A DNA stretch of 64,000 nucleotides from assembly GCA_023653785.1 (NCBI GenBank), contig JAMKCH010014246.1, positions 1 to 64,000 on the forward strand, given 5' to 3'. The first letter of the stretch is position 1. Every line of letters begins with the position of its first letter. This document shows positions 47,201-58,440 of the stretch, in pieces. The notes under the pieces are model-generated. The model did not search any database. It saw nothing but the letters and a program-made list of their open reading frames with translations, and was not told the DNA's origin. Both the position numbers and the translations under genes were made by a program. This stretch comes from Ophioderma brevispina (lineage: Eukaryota > Echinodermata > Ophiuroidea > Amphilepidida > Ophiodermatidae).

Positions 47201-48147
47201 ATTTTTTCACGGACAACGGACGTACGAACGGACTGAATGGACACTGCTCATTTTATATTCCCCGTTCCAAACTTGTCGGCGGGGACAACAAGTTGATATG
47301 CATGTAAACGCTTATTAAATACAAAAATAACATAGCAACAAACAACTCACACCTTTTACTATTTTTTAACATCCTCCGTTTTTGCACTATTTTGCAAAAG
47401 ACAGAAGTGCGACGGACGGAATGTTTTTTTTTCAAATATTTTATATGTTGCACAATTTATATTTTTCCATCATAATCAACCTTTATTACATCATTTATAA
47501 TAAATAAAATATAAAAAATGTTCTGGACTATAAATTTGAGCTTTTGTGACACATTTTCGACCTTGAAAATCTGTCCGTCGCAATTTTTTTCCGTCTGCCC
47601 GCAAAAATGGCACCCAATGTTATAGTACCTTCATGTAATAATTTAAGTTTTTTATTTTTTTCAATTTTTTGATGGAAGGGGTTTATATCACCTAAAAACT
47701 GCTAGTTTTTCGTAAATAAATGTAATGTGATAAATATACTTTGAAAAATAATTGATTGTTCCGAAAACGTGACGGACAGAATGGACACAACGCTGTTTTC
47801 GAAGTTTTTTTCTTAATTTTAGAAATACATTTTATTAGAATTGGTGTTAAAAGTTTATAGATGACTAGTCATCAACACTAACATACAAAAGTAAAAATTC
47901 CAATCATCCTTGATCATAAATAATTGTGACCTATTTTTAACAATTCCGTCCGTCCCGGCACTCAGAAGACGCCATTTTATTTTTTTTGGCCATTTTTGGA
48001 ATATTTTGAGAAGGCACTTGGAAAAAAAAAACATTGTTGCATTTTATTTGCCTCAAGTTGTAATGCGTCTTGAACCAGATGGAATTTTAGCCTTATAGCA
48101 AGTTTAATTTTAATGTGACTTGGTTGACCGGTTTTGATGGGGGCCCA

Positions 48148-48616
48148 GCTGTGAAATTAAGCAATTTGCATTTGGCTGATGCCCGGGTTAAATTTGATAA
48201 TTGAACCCCAGGTAGTACAGGCTGCGTATTGAAGTTATTTTTAGTTGAATCATGCTCACGGTCATACTGCGTTTTGCTACTTTCGCTTGCTCCCCCAACA
48301 CGCATTCAGCAGGTGTTCGATTGTTGTCCCTGGTGATGGCATCCTTTCTTGTTGTAGTTAAGCCGTAAAATTCGCGAAATTGGGTTAAGAATGACCTTAA
48401 ATGATAATTGCTGTTTAAAATAGAATAAGGTAAGGATTTTGGGAACCGTCACTCAACTCGCTTTACGACGAACTGAAACCGTCGACACCATTATTTTTGT
48501 GCGTGGAAAACTCGCCCTCTGGCCTCGTTCTTCACTTAAACTAATGGTATCGCCTTGGTTTCAATTCGTCGTAGAGTAAATACCAGTTCCCAAAATCATA
48601 CTTAATTCTCTAAACT
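48148..48616. mobile_element. Second copy of the compound element
   Basis: From CAGCTGTGAAATTAAGC to CAAAATCATACTTAATTCTC. Colinear with 42446-42957 but with many small indels. The internal palindrome is kept (TTTTGGGAACCGTCACT...). Confidence 0.65.
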
Positions 48617-48829
48617 GAAGCATACACAGGTGAAAAGTAAAATGCATTTCATTGTTCCTAAAGATGTTTTCCACACAAGCAAAAACAAACATCATATTAC
48701 GGTTATGTTTGCACAGGAACTGTCTTGGTAACAAGATTTTGAAACAAATCGAATTGCATTGTGGGGCCCAGAGGACTTATAAAACAGTGCCCTACCTGAC
48801 TGCAATGTAATTTCTTGTTTCATACAAAA

Positions 48830-48897
48830 AAAAAAGCACTATTTTAGCGTATAAAAAAACTCGGCTGCGCCTCGTTTTGTTCTACTTAAAACCAGAG
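48830..48897. repeat. Fragment of the 7690-7905 foldback
   Basis: AGCACTATTTTAGCGTATAA, then ACTCGGCTGCGCCTCGTTTT and GTTCTACTTA match its centre. Confidence 0.6.
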
Positions 48898-49856
48898 CAT
48901 CAATGATGCAGAAGCCTATGAAGTGATGTATTCAAAGAGGACATGTTTTTGTGAACCCCTGACTTTACTTACAATGGGAAATCTATGAATTAACAAATTA
49001 ACTTGGTACAAAAAATGTTGCGTTAATTAAGAACAAGTGGTTCTCAAACCACAAGTCTTGCCCCTCTATGTGATCACAATTGTGCTAACATTTTGTGTAA
49101 TGGGTTTTAAAAGGTCAATAGGGTGCATTTCAGAACACACCCACACGAGTCTAGTCAGTGGTTTTTCTGATCAAGCTAGGCTGCAATCGACTCAATTGTA
49201 TAGGCAGAAGAGAAACAATTATTTAACTTTACTGAAAAAATGCCCCTTAATTGGTAACATGAGCTTTGACCCAATCTGGTTAACACTCCATATATGGGGT
49301 GCAAACGCTAACTTGTGACCCATAGATAGGGTCACAAGCATGACCTTCACAAAGGATAGCCGGTCTGAGTCGCGATTGAAACAGTTAGTTTCTTTTCGCC
49401 TTTCTTATAGACACTATCAGTGAATTCCTAAATCAGCAAATATCGAAAAAAAACATCAAAAATCCGATTTTTGCATGTAGTTGTAACAAGTACATGTATC
49501 CGAACATACCCTGCAATGAAAGACCAAGAAGTAAACTAATAAGGACAGAATTCGGAGATTTGAGTCATTACTGTCCGCAAGGACCACTTAATACTACAAC
49601 ACGCAATTGAATGGAGAATCGATCTTGGAACACTGCCGTTTTTATTCCTTTTATGTCAAATCTACAGCTGGAAAAGGGAAATTAGAGAATTCGACAGAAC
49701 TTATCCTCACTTAGAAGCTATTTCCTGCCAAATTTCAATATTTTCAAATACTGATAGTGTCTTTAACAATTATGGCGGGAAAACAATTGCATGTACACCT
49801 GCTGGTGACATATCCACCAAGGATCTTCTTCTATTGTTATACCAAAATTACCTTAC
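48898..49856. other. Low-copy sequence
   Basis: Nothing recognised. Confidence 0.3.
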
Positions 49857-49904
49857 CTTGGACAATAAAGTGAAGCCACATTGTGAAGGGCCAAACCCAA
49901 CTTC
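49857..49904 (-). CDS. Weak exon candidate
   Basis: Donor CCAAG|GTAAGGTAA is strong; the acceptor GAAACCACAG has a poor tract. It is 48 bases, phase 0 in and out: EVGFGPSQCGFTLLSK. It would join the 44374 exon in frame. The peptide looks protein-like but matches nothing I know. Confidence 0.25.
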
Positions 49905-50769
49905 CTGTGGTTTCAATCGCCCCGACTATCAATTGGTGAGCCAGCCCACTACCCATGTGTAGAGGTCAGTGGTACAAGTCAACAGTTGAGTGATTCTTCA
50001 GCTGAATTGGTTTAATGCATGTGACCTTTCAATACAATCTATTAAAGACACAGTTGCCCCCAGTGAACTACCAAAAGGAGTAAACATATTTGAAATTTGC
50101 AGAATAGTTAAAAGTGAAGGATAAGTCTGTAGAATTCTCCATAAGTATTTTTTCAACTGAAGGGGAATGACAAAAAAAGAGAAAAGAGCCGTGTTCAAAG
50201 ATATTTCATGACTCTCCATTTCAATTATGGTAGGAATATAAGTGTCCGTACGGAATAGTAAATATCTAAATTGTCCGATTTTATCCTGATTAGCATGCAT
50301 TTAGTATTGCACTTGTAGGGTAGGTTAGGATACAGATCCTTGTTGCAAAAATGCAAAAATCTGTGTTGATATTTTTTCGATTTTCCGATTTCCCAAATAA
50401 CTGGATAGTGCCTTTAAAACCGATATGGGTTTGGGCATGTGGCATTTCGACCAAGAATTGGTTTATACACGAATCCGGTTTAACATTCCAACACCTCAAT
50501 GGCAGCCATAGCGGGGTGCATCCTGCTTGAATACGCCCAAATGTGCAGAAGTGTAGCTTTTGAATTATACTTAATAAAGCTTGGTACAGACGTACAAAAG
50601 AGTGGGTAGGTTTGGGTTGGAGGGCACCCAGTAATGGAGGATCCAATTCTGACCCATAATTTTTTGGCTGGTCGGATTCGTCTATAGCCTAATTTATCTG
50701 AGAAAACAAATCATAAATTCAATAAATGCCTTAAAACTAAGTGTATAAGGTCTGTTGCACTACCATTTG
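49905..50769. other. Low-copy sequence
   Basis: A minus-strand frame of 118 codons at 50290-50646 has no motif or splice context; not called. Confidence 0.3.
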
Positions 50770-51085
50770 CCACCATTTTTTAATGATTTACAACACACAC
50801 ACCACATATGTAGGCACACACCTACGCGCATGATTACAGACCAGAGAGACGGGCAGACAGGGCATACACACACACACACATACACAAACAACAAAGGAAA
50901 GCAGGGGGGGTAGGGGACACGATCTGCTCGATTTTTTTTTAAAAACACACAACAACATGTAGGCAACACATACGCGCATGATGAACACCAGAGAGACGGG
51001 GCCACAGACAGGAAAAAAACAAGACATGGCCACAACATAACAGACAAACAGACACACACACAGAGGAAAGAAGGGGGGTGGGTTA
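50770..51085. repeat. CA-rich direct duplication
   Basis: Two copies of a block with ACACATGTAGGCAACACA-like, GCGCATGAT, CAGAGAGACGGG and GGACACGATCTG elements, with (CA)n between. The Cys/Val-rich minus-strand frames come from the CA repeats. Confidence 0.7.
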
Positions 51086-52870
51086 GGGACACGATCTGTC
51101 GATTTGGGCATTGGGGAGTTCCAAACGGTTAAGTTGGGGAAAGGAAATGCTAAGTGCATTTACTATGCAGTCTCGGCCCCAGTGCCATTAAAAAATCGTT
51201 CTGTGAACCTTTGTTCAAAAGTCTTAGCCTTTTATCAAAGCTTTGATTATTTATTCCATTTGTGTGAGTCCGCCCCTCTCTGGACGCTCAAAGTGCAGTC
51301 GTAATCAAAGCCTTTTCGCAATTTTACTTCTTTTGGTTACTCATTGTTTTTCGGGAAATTTCTTCCGAAACTATATCGATCGTTGATTGGTCAATGATGA
51401 TGTCATCGTTCGCTTAAAATAGTTCTAGAATACGAGTTTATTAGAACTGATCAATAACCATTCCAATTATGGGTTTTGGTAACCGATTCAAAACACAGCG
51501 AATACCGGGGCGAATACAGCTAGGATCCCTGATGCAGGCATACAGCTAGATGGGAAGTTAAAATGGGTTGAACACTTTTGATGCTGTGAAAACGGCACGG
51601 TGAAAATCATGCCCTGGAATTACATAGAAGCATTTTTGTCAGTGTCCACTGTGTAGACTGTAGGATCCCGGGTACATGGTGTAGGGATATCGAGCTCGCT
51701 ACACGTACCCGTACTTTGCTGAATATGACTATCATGAGGATATTTGAAGCTACGGCTACGTGTATACTGATGTGATTTCGCTTATATAATGGAACTTTTT
51801 ACAGTCTTGTAGTGACGGCTTTGTAGTTTACAGTAGTTTAATTGCATCGTTTCAGTTTGGGTTCGGCCGAAAGTGTAGCCTTAAATTGTGCAGGAATATG
51901 TGCTGTCAAGAATGGTAAGTTCCCGAAGTAAGTTCATGTCTAGACTAGTCTAGGATGTGCGTGTCCCCTAAAGTCTCGGCGTGAATTTGATGAACTGGTA
52001 TCATTTCTGGCTTGATTTTTGGGATGTTCGCCACACTTCACATTTGCGTGGCATGTTGCTACGCGGGTCAGGATTCATCATTTCAATTTAATGTTCAAAA
52101 TCACTTGTCATGTTGTGAGTGGCAATTTTAACTGGTCACTGCAGTACAAATATTCGAAAAGATGACTGACGTATGCCCTAGTCAGTTCATATTCAGTGTG
52201 TTGGTGCAGGGGAGTTGGGAATACACTTTACGAGCCTTTTACTGGGGACATTTATTTCTGCAGAGCTGGGCTACACCTAGCCCATCTGCCATCTCTCACA
52301 TACCGTACGGACTCACTAGCACTCGCAGCTGTCAAAAGAACTTCGTCGATTTTGCTTTGAATCGTTGCTAATTAGGCCGTGCAAAAAATCGATATGGTAA
52401 TTTGACGGGCGACGTAATCGAATATTGCACGTATCTGAAAACTTGTCATCTATGAAATTGGGCGGTGCTTACGGATGACGACCTACTTTGATTGACACAT
52501 TATGCTGCACTGGAAAACAATCTTGAGCACAAAGACGCCTCGATCCGCTCGGCCTCACGCCTTCGGCGTTCGACACGCGCTTCGCGCGATCGCGGTTGGG
52601 TGATAAAACCTGCGAGGCGTCTTTGACAAAGACTAAAAAGATCTTAGTAATATCATGATAACTTAAGAAAAAATTCTGACTCTAAAATCCGTCGGGGTTA
52701 GTGGATTAACCCCGCTACAATATAGTGTAATTTCCAATAACGCGTCAATTAGATTTAAATCATTCGTGAACAGGTCCAAGTCTGTGTGTAACCATCCGAT
52801 ATGCGTAAAGAGCGCCCTCCTACCATAAATCTTTGACACAGACTAGCACCCGACGTTGATGCCGTTTTGA
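51086..52870. mobile_element. Repeat R11 copy split by a 1.4-kb insertion
   Basis: R11 runs from GGACACGATCTGTCGATTTG to CAAAAGTCTTA at about 51229, and resumes at AAAGATCTTAGTAATATCAT near 52637. The flanks AAAGTCTTA and AAGATCTTA suggest an 8-10-base target duplication. The insert has no reading frame that I recognise. It carries a GC-rich hairpin cluster near its right end. Confidence 0.6.
52530..52625. repeat. GC-rich three-hairpin structure
   Basis: A perfect 13-bp outer stem (CAAAGACGCCTCG at 52530-52542, CGAGGCGTCTTTG at 52613-52625) encloses ACGCC-TTC-GGCGT and CGCGC-TTC-GCGCG, each with a 5-bp stem and the same TTC loop. Confidence 0.8.
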
Positions 52871-53000
52871 ATTCACTGTTACCAGGCATGAGAAATGAAA
52901 CTTGAAAAAAAAACTTGAAAGCGGAAAAAAAACTGAAAAAAACGCATGAAATCCAGCAGAAATACCCAAATCGGGTGAAATAAATCAAAAACGCGTAAAT

Positions 53001-53043
53001 TCGGGCCAAAAAAAAACTGAATTCAGGTTTTTTTTTGGCCCGA
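53001..53043. repeat. Foldback with A/T-tract arms
   Basis: TCGGGCCAAAAAAAAAC and GTTTTTTTTTTGGCCCGA-like arms surround CTGAATTCAG. Confidence 0.75.
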
Positions 53044-54589
53044 AAAGGTTAGTGGATCAGGCGAAATTCCAGGACTTTATTTTAAATTGAGAAAGAAATA
53101 ATTTGGATTTTTACGGGGGTAGAGGATATTATACTATGAGCAGTCACTAGTGTCAAATTCGATTGTGTGCATGCACTGGGCTTATTATGGAAAATACACA
53201 AGATTTACATCTGAGGAAATATAAACATTTTTTTTTAAAATACTCATGTACAGAAAGGTTACATTTATTTATGCTACTAGTACTAGCTAGCATATTGCAA
53301 AACTGAGGGGTTACACCAACAGACATGGATGTGTCCTTGCTAAAGTCTGTGACCACCTAGTATATATAGTGTAAATAAACATACCAGCACACTGACTAAC
53401 ACAACTAAGGTCAAATATTAGACTGCAAATGCTCAAGGCTAGCATTAAACATTATAGCGCTTAGGACAAGTGATGCTGCATGCAAAAAAATGGCCTACTA
53501 ATTGTCAACTTGGAAATCAGGGCAAAAATACAAAAGTACCCCCAAAACCAATTTGAACTCAAAATTTCAAAAATTTGTAACATGGAAAGCACCAGCCATT
53601 TCAATACTTGGATAACTGTGATTTTCACAAGAAAACTTGAACAAGATTACAAAAGAATAGTTTAGATTTGTAGTGGCTGCCCGTGACAGAAAATCTTCTA
53701 CTTGGATGGGAAAAGCCTATCTATTGATAGGTGATAATGCTGTCACCTGTGTGATAGGACACGATAGATACACGGCAGAGGTGAAAAAACAATATATTTA
53801 CTTAAAAATTCAATTTCATTACTACAAGTTGCTCTCTTCACCAACTTGAAAGTAAACCCTTAGCAAACAAACCTTAACCCTCAATCATATTATAACTAAT
53901 CCTAAGGAGCATGTAAGTTGATTTAGTTTATCGTTACCCGCCCACATTCGCGTTTTTGGGAAGACGAGATACACACGTCAAAATTTAAAGATTGCCAAAA
54001 AATTATTTAAAAAATATTGTTTCACCAGTTTAGCATATTGGAAAAACATCGGGTTTGTAAAAAATATTTTTGATTGACTTTGACACGTATATGTACTCCC
54101 CCTCCAAATAAAAACATGTTTATAAACTCACCACCATGTATCAAGTTTGTCCTTTAAACAAAACGCATCAGTGTAGGTCAATAAGAAAATCTGATTGAAA
54201 TAAAGAACATGAAACATGAAAAAGTTCACCTCATCAACCAGGGGGAAAAAAGTAATGATAAACTCGGACAATGACTTTAATGGGGCCTACCCTCCTAACC
54301 TTTCCTAAATCCCAACAAACAAGAAAGGATCATTAATTAAAAGTCTTTAAATTTTACCCACTTTTGGTTTTTTTTTTTATCACCTCCTTACCAAACCTCA
54401 CAACTAAAGAACTTTTTCCACTAGCCTTCCTCTGTCCCTTGAACACCCCAATGAATAATTTCATTTAGCATTCCTGGAAGATCTATGCCCAAGAAAGCAT
54501 TCAAACCTTTCTTCGGCATCATACTATCACTAATCCTAACTAAAGCGAAAGGGGTCAACCTGGCCACTAATTCCAGTATGCGTACCAAG
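53044..54589. other. AT-rich sequence with one repeat fragment
   Basis: At about 53728-53795, AATGCTGTCACCTGTGTGAT and GATACACGGCAGAGG match the right arm of 7690-7905. The rest is unrecognised. Confidence 0.4.
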
Positions 54590-55359
54590 AGAAGATATCA
54601 GTAGCGCGTAAGGGGTCAAGCTGGCTAATAAATCCGGTATGCGTACCTACCCAAATAGACAAGGCCAACTCGACCCAATGGGACCACCTAGTTCAATGGA
54701 ATTTGGGTGGGTAGGTCCATGGTCACAGTCGGCCAACTCTACTCTCCCACTGTCAGGCAGATCACATACACATTGAATAAATATCCCTATCAATTACGGT
54801 AATAATTTTCACGTATACATATCAGTGAGGAATATCAGGTCAATTCCTGTTCCTGTACTTGTTGAAATGCTTCCCAGCTCTTCCCCTGGTACTTCCCAAG
54901 CACGGGGAAGTACACAATGTCCCCTCCGAGCCCCATGCATGACAATTGAATTATGCTTGAATATTTAACCCCCCCCCACACACACACACTGGCGAGCTCA
55001 AGCAAACACGTTGTTTACATATCGTTATTTTGCAGCAGTTTCGGGCAGACCTTGCAAAGTCTACACATGAAAACTGGCAAAACTACCGACGTACCCTCTT
55101 CCATGCATCCGGCCACATGTTTAGCATTATCACGTACGTTGTACGTGGTATACATATGCCTACACAGGAAAGCAGTGGGATGGAATGCACTGGGTTTCGG
55201 GTTGGTTTTTACTTTTTACATCCTTAAAATTGATAAAGCATATGATATTTTAACTAAAATAGCGTTGAGAAATGAGAAGTTAACGGGCCTGCAATGAGTC
55301 CATGATCACACCTACATTAGAATCAGGATCAGTATATAGTCATGATAGTAATAACGAGT

Positions 55360-55805
55360 TTATAACGTTAATTGACCATTCACAATGTCAAACAATTTTC
55401 ACAAACCTAAGCAGTTCATACATTATCGAGAATTTGGGTAGGTACGCATACCGGAATTATTAGCCAGCTTAACTCGTTTGCGATCAGTAGCTCCCCACAA
55501 TGCATTGCTTCCAATGGAGGTTTTTGTACAGGCAGTCATGTGAATTGTTAGAGATGAAACATTCTTGAAATGCAATTTTGTGATCAGTACTGTCAGTTTA
55601 GCCATGTTTCATCTCTAACGATTCACATCAGTACCTGTACAAAAACCTCCATTGGAAGCAATGCATTGTGGGAAGCTACTGATCGGAAACGAGTTGAGCT
55701 GGCTAATTATTCCGGTATGCGTACCTACCCAAATTCTCGATAATGTCTGAGCTGCTTAGGTTTGTGAAAATTGTTTGACATTGTGAATGGTCATTTAACA
55801 TGTTT
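55360..55805. mobile_element. ~445-bp palindrome around MITE 9TSD-B
   Basis: Left arm ATTGACCATTCACAATGTCA ... ATTATCGAGAATTTGGGTAG; the right arm is the inverse, ending ATTGTGAATGGTCATTTAAC. The MITE-like core (55482-55684) sits in the middle, so almost the whole 445 bases can fold on itself. Confidence 0.75.
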
Positions 55806-55827
55806 AAAAAAAAAAAAAAAAAAAAAA
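55806..55827. repeat. A22 homopolymer at duplication junction
   Basis: The next bases, CAAACAATTTTCACAAACC, repeat 55389 onward exactly. Confidence 0.9.
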
Positions 55828-56132
55828 CAAACAATTTTCACAAACCTAAGCAGTTCATACATTATCGAGAATTTGGGTAGGTACGCATACCGGAATTATT
55901 AGCCAGCTTAACTCGTTTGCGATCAGTAGCTCCCCACAATGCATTGCTTCCAATGGAGGTTTTTGTACAGGCAGTCATGTGAATTGTTAGAGATGAAACA
56001 TTCTTGAAATGCAATTTTGTGATCAGTACTGTCAGTTTAGCCATGTTTCATCTCTAACGATTCACATCAGTACCTGTACAAAAACCTCCATTGGAAGCAA
56101 TGCATTGTGGGAAGCTACTGATATCTTCTCTT
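55828..56132. repeat. Direct duplication of 55389-55680
   Basis: Identical to 55389-55680 over the stretch I compared (the same 60-codon frame recurs unchanged 439 bases on), then diverges at CTACTGATATCTTCTC. Confidence 0.85.
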
Positions 56133-56625
56133 ATGCGTACCTACCCAAATAGACAAGGCCAACTCGACCCAATGGGACCACCGATATAGTTCAACGGAAT
56201 TTGGCTGGTTAGGTATGATGGTCCCAGCTGGCCAACAATTCTGTCCCGCTTCGTTATTCCGAAGGTTCATTGTTCCGAATGTCCGTTATTCCGAAGATTT
56301 GTTTTCCAAACACATGTTTTTAGCATTCGCTTTTCCGAATCCTAAATAAGGCTTGGTATTCCGAAAATAAGGTTTTGCTTAAATTCCAAATCTTAAAAAG
56401 GGTTCGCTATTCTGAATCTTAAAAAGGGTTCACAATTCCGAATCTCTAAAAAGGTTTGTTATTCCAAAAATTGGAAAGGGTTTGGTATTCCGAAACCAAA
56501 TACCTTGTTCGTTATTCCAGATTTCAAAAGAGGATCGCTATTTTCACAAACCTTAGCTGCTCATACATTTTCAAGAAATTGGGTAGGTATGCATACGCAT
56601 ACCAAAATTATTGGCCAGGTTAACT
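56120..56625. repeat. Direct duplication with ATTCCGAA minisatellite, copy 1
   Basis: Matches 56808-57287 except for about 26 extra bases near 56400 (one more minisatellite unit). Units such as TTATTCCGAAGGTTCATTG and GTATTCCGAAAATAAGG. Confidence 0.85.
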
Positions 56626-56645
56626 AAAAAAAAAAAAAAAAAAAA
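56626..56645. repeat. A20 homopolymer at duplication junction
   Basis: It follows GGCCAGGTTAACT of copy 1; at the same point copy 2 reads GTTAACTCATTCGGCC. After the tract comes an inverted copy of about 54723-54765. Confidence 0.9.
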
Positions 56646-56807
56646 TTGCCTGACAGTAGGAGAGTAGAGTTGGCCGACTGTGATCATCGTACCTACCCAA
56701 CCAAATTCCGTTAAACTAGGTGGTCCCATTGGGTCGAGTTGGCCTTTTCTATTTGGGTAGGTACGCATACCGGAATTATTAGCCAACTTGACCCCTTACG
56801 CGCTACT

Positions 56808-57287
56808 GATATCTTCTCTTATGCGTACCTACCCAAATAGAAAAGGCCAACTCAACCCTATGAGACCACCGATATAGTTCAACGGAATTTGGCTGGTTAG
56901 GTATGATGGTCCCAGCTGGCCAACAATTCTGTCCCGCTTTGTTATTCCGAAGGTTCATTGTTCCGAATGTCCGTTATTCCGAAGATTCGTTTTCCAAACA
57001 CATGTTTTTAGCATTCGCTTTTCCGAATCCTAAATAAGGCTTGGTATTCCGAAAATAAGGTTTTGCTTAAATTCCAAATCTTAAAAAGGGTTCGCAATTC
57101 CGAATCTCTAAAAAGGTTTGTTATTCCAAAAATTGGAAAGGGTTTGGTATTCCGAAACCAAATACCTTGTTCGTTATTCCAGATTTCAAAAGAGGATCGC
57201 TATTTTCACAAACCTTAGCTGCTCATACATTTTCAAGAAATTGGGTAGGTATGCATACGCATACCAAAATTATTGGCCAGGTTAACT
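56808..57287. repeat. Direct duplication, copy 2
   Basis: See 56120-56625. Confidence 0.85.
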
Positions 57288-58139
57288 CATTCGGCCGAGC
57301 TAAACCTATCCTAAATCCTAACAATTGAGAAAAGACAGAAATAAAATGGGCAAAATGAGAATGGCCTAAATTGAAAATTACTTCAAAGGCAAGTCAGTGA
57401 TTAAAAGTCTTTAAATTTTAAACACAGCCAATTGTATTTTTTATCCTCTCCTTACCAACCTCACAAAATAAAGAACTGTTTCCACTGGCCTTTCTCTTCC
57501 CCTTGAACACCCTAAAGAATAATTTCATTTAGCATTCCAAGAAGATCTGTGCCAACCTGAAGTGCTCTCTTACATTTCATTTTAGTATTGAGGAAAATGA
57601 AATTATTGGCAACCAGATAACTCTCAAAACACATGATTAAAGAGGTTCTCAAGGCGCTGGAACTTGCTACAATTTGCTACTGAACCACAAAACATAACTG
57701 AGCATTAGTAGAATTCAGATCCCCACACCAACAAATCGCTTATTTTGTCAAAACAATAACAAAGGTTTAAAATGGTCCCATAGTGTACATGCACATTCCT
57801 TATGAATTTGGACAAAGATTAAAATAATTTATTTCAATAAATCAAAGTAGCATCCTTTGCTTAAAACATTTCTTGTTTTAAGCAATTCAGTAGTAGTGTG
57901 TATACATGCTTCATCAAACTATGCAAATTGAAGCATAACAGCACAGTTGGCATCCCATACCTGTATTTTCAGCAAAATCGTATTAATCATTAAAGCATGA
58001 AAAACAAATCCATGCTACAATAACACATTATTCTGATCTTGTTAGTTTTCTGCTAATATGTACACAATCTTATCAAAGAAGACCCCGTACACGCTAGCAA
58101 TAATGCTTATTTCAAAACGTTAATGTAGAGTAAAGAAAT
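57288..58139. other. Low-copy AT-rich sequence
   Basis: About 57391-57540 is a diverged copy of 54330-54480 (AAAAGTCTTTAAATTTTA, CATTTAGCATTCC). The rest is unrecognised. Confidence 0.45.
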
Positions 58140-58440
58140 ATCGCGGTCCGAGGATCGCTTGTTTTGCCTGCCGTCGCTGTTTGTGAATGATAGGCCTCAT
58201 ATGACCTTTGAACTTAACATGTGACCTTTTACCTCCTATATGAATGAGGGTTTGCATGTAATATCCATTAACCAAGTTTGGTTCAAATTAAATTTTATAT
58301 CTTACATCTTGACCTCACATGACCTTTACCTTGGTATGTGAGGGCCTGGGTTCGAGTCCCACCTGAATTTGCAACTTTTCTTCTTCCCCTCTTCCCTCAT
58401 TCCTTCAGTCCCTACTGATGTGGTGGCAGGCGACACAAAA
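58140..58440. mobile_element. DR1-bearing repeat, second copy, with SINE piece
   Basis: Starts GCTTGTTTTGCCTGCCGTCG and ends GGTGGCAGGCGACACAAAAA. Motifs TGACCTTTGAACT (58202) and TGACCTTTTACCT (58222) are one base off DR1. At 58340-58415 it contains the SINE's GGTTCGAGTCC B box and CCCCTCTTCCCTCATTCC tail. Confidence 0.65.

Larger units (their letters stand above)
45790..48020. repeat. Dispersed GACGGACGGAATG motif array
   Basis: Variants of GCGACGGACGGAATG occur at about 45797, 45960, 46150, 47207, 47408 and 47768 on the + strand, and as CCGTCCGTC/TCCGTCGC at about 47571 and 47944 on the other. Within 47.2-48.0 kb the spacing is about 165-200 bases and orientation alternates. This hints at a family of diverged inverted units. 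Sequence between motifs is AT-rich. Confidence 0.5.
54590..57290. repeat. Mosaic of duplicated palindromic elements
   Basis: Building blocks: (a) GGTAGGTACGCATACCGGAA TTATTAGCCA, in both orientations at 54636, 55437, 55710, 55876, 56757 and 56822; (b) MITE 9TSD-B as the centre of a larger palindrome; (c) the block AACTCGACCCAATGGGACCA at 54668 and 56160, inverted at 56722; (d) the ATTCCGAA minisatellite. Two direct duplications (offsets 439 and about 688) and two A-tracts (A22, A20) lie inside. Confidence 0.75.

Noticed and set aside
50760..51159. Cys/Val-rich minus-strand frames of 110 and 123 codons
   Set aside because: They are translations of CA repeats in a duplicated block.
52308..52332. 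Minus-strand micro-exon CTGCGAGTGCTA with good acceptor
   Set aside because: Too short and lacking a phase partner; it lies inside an insertion in a repeat.
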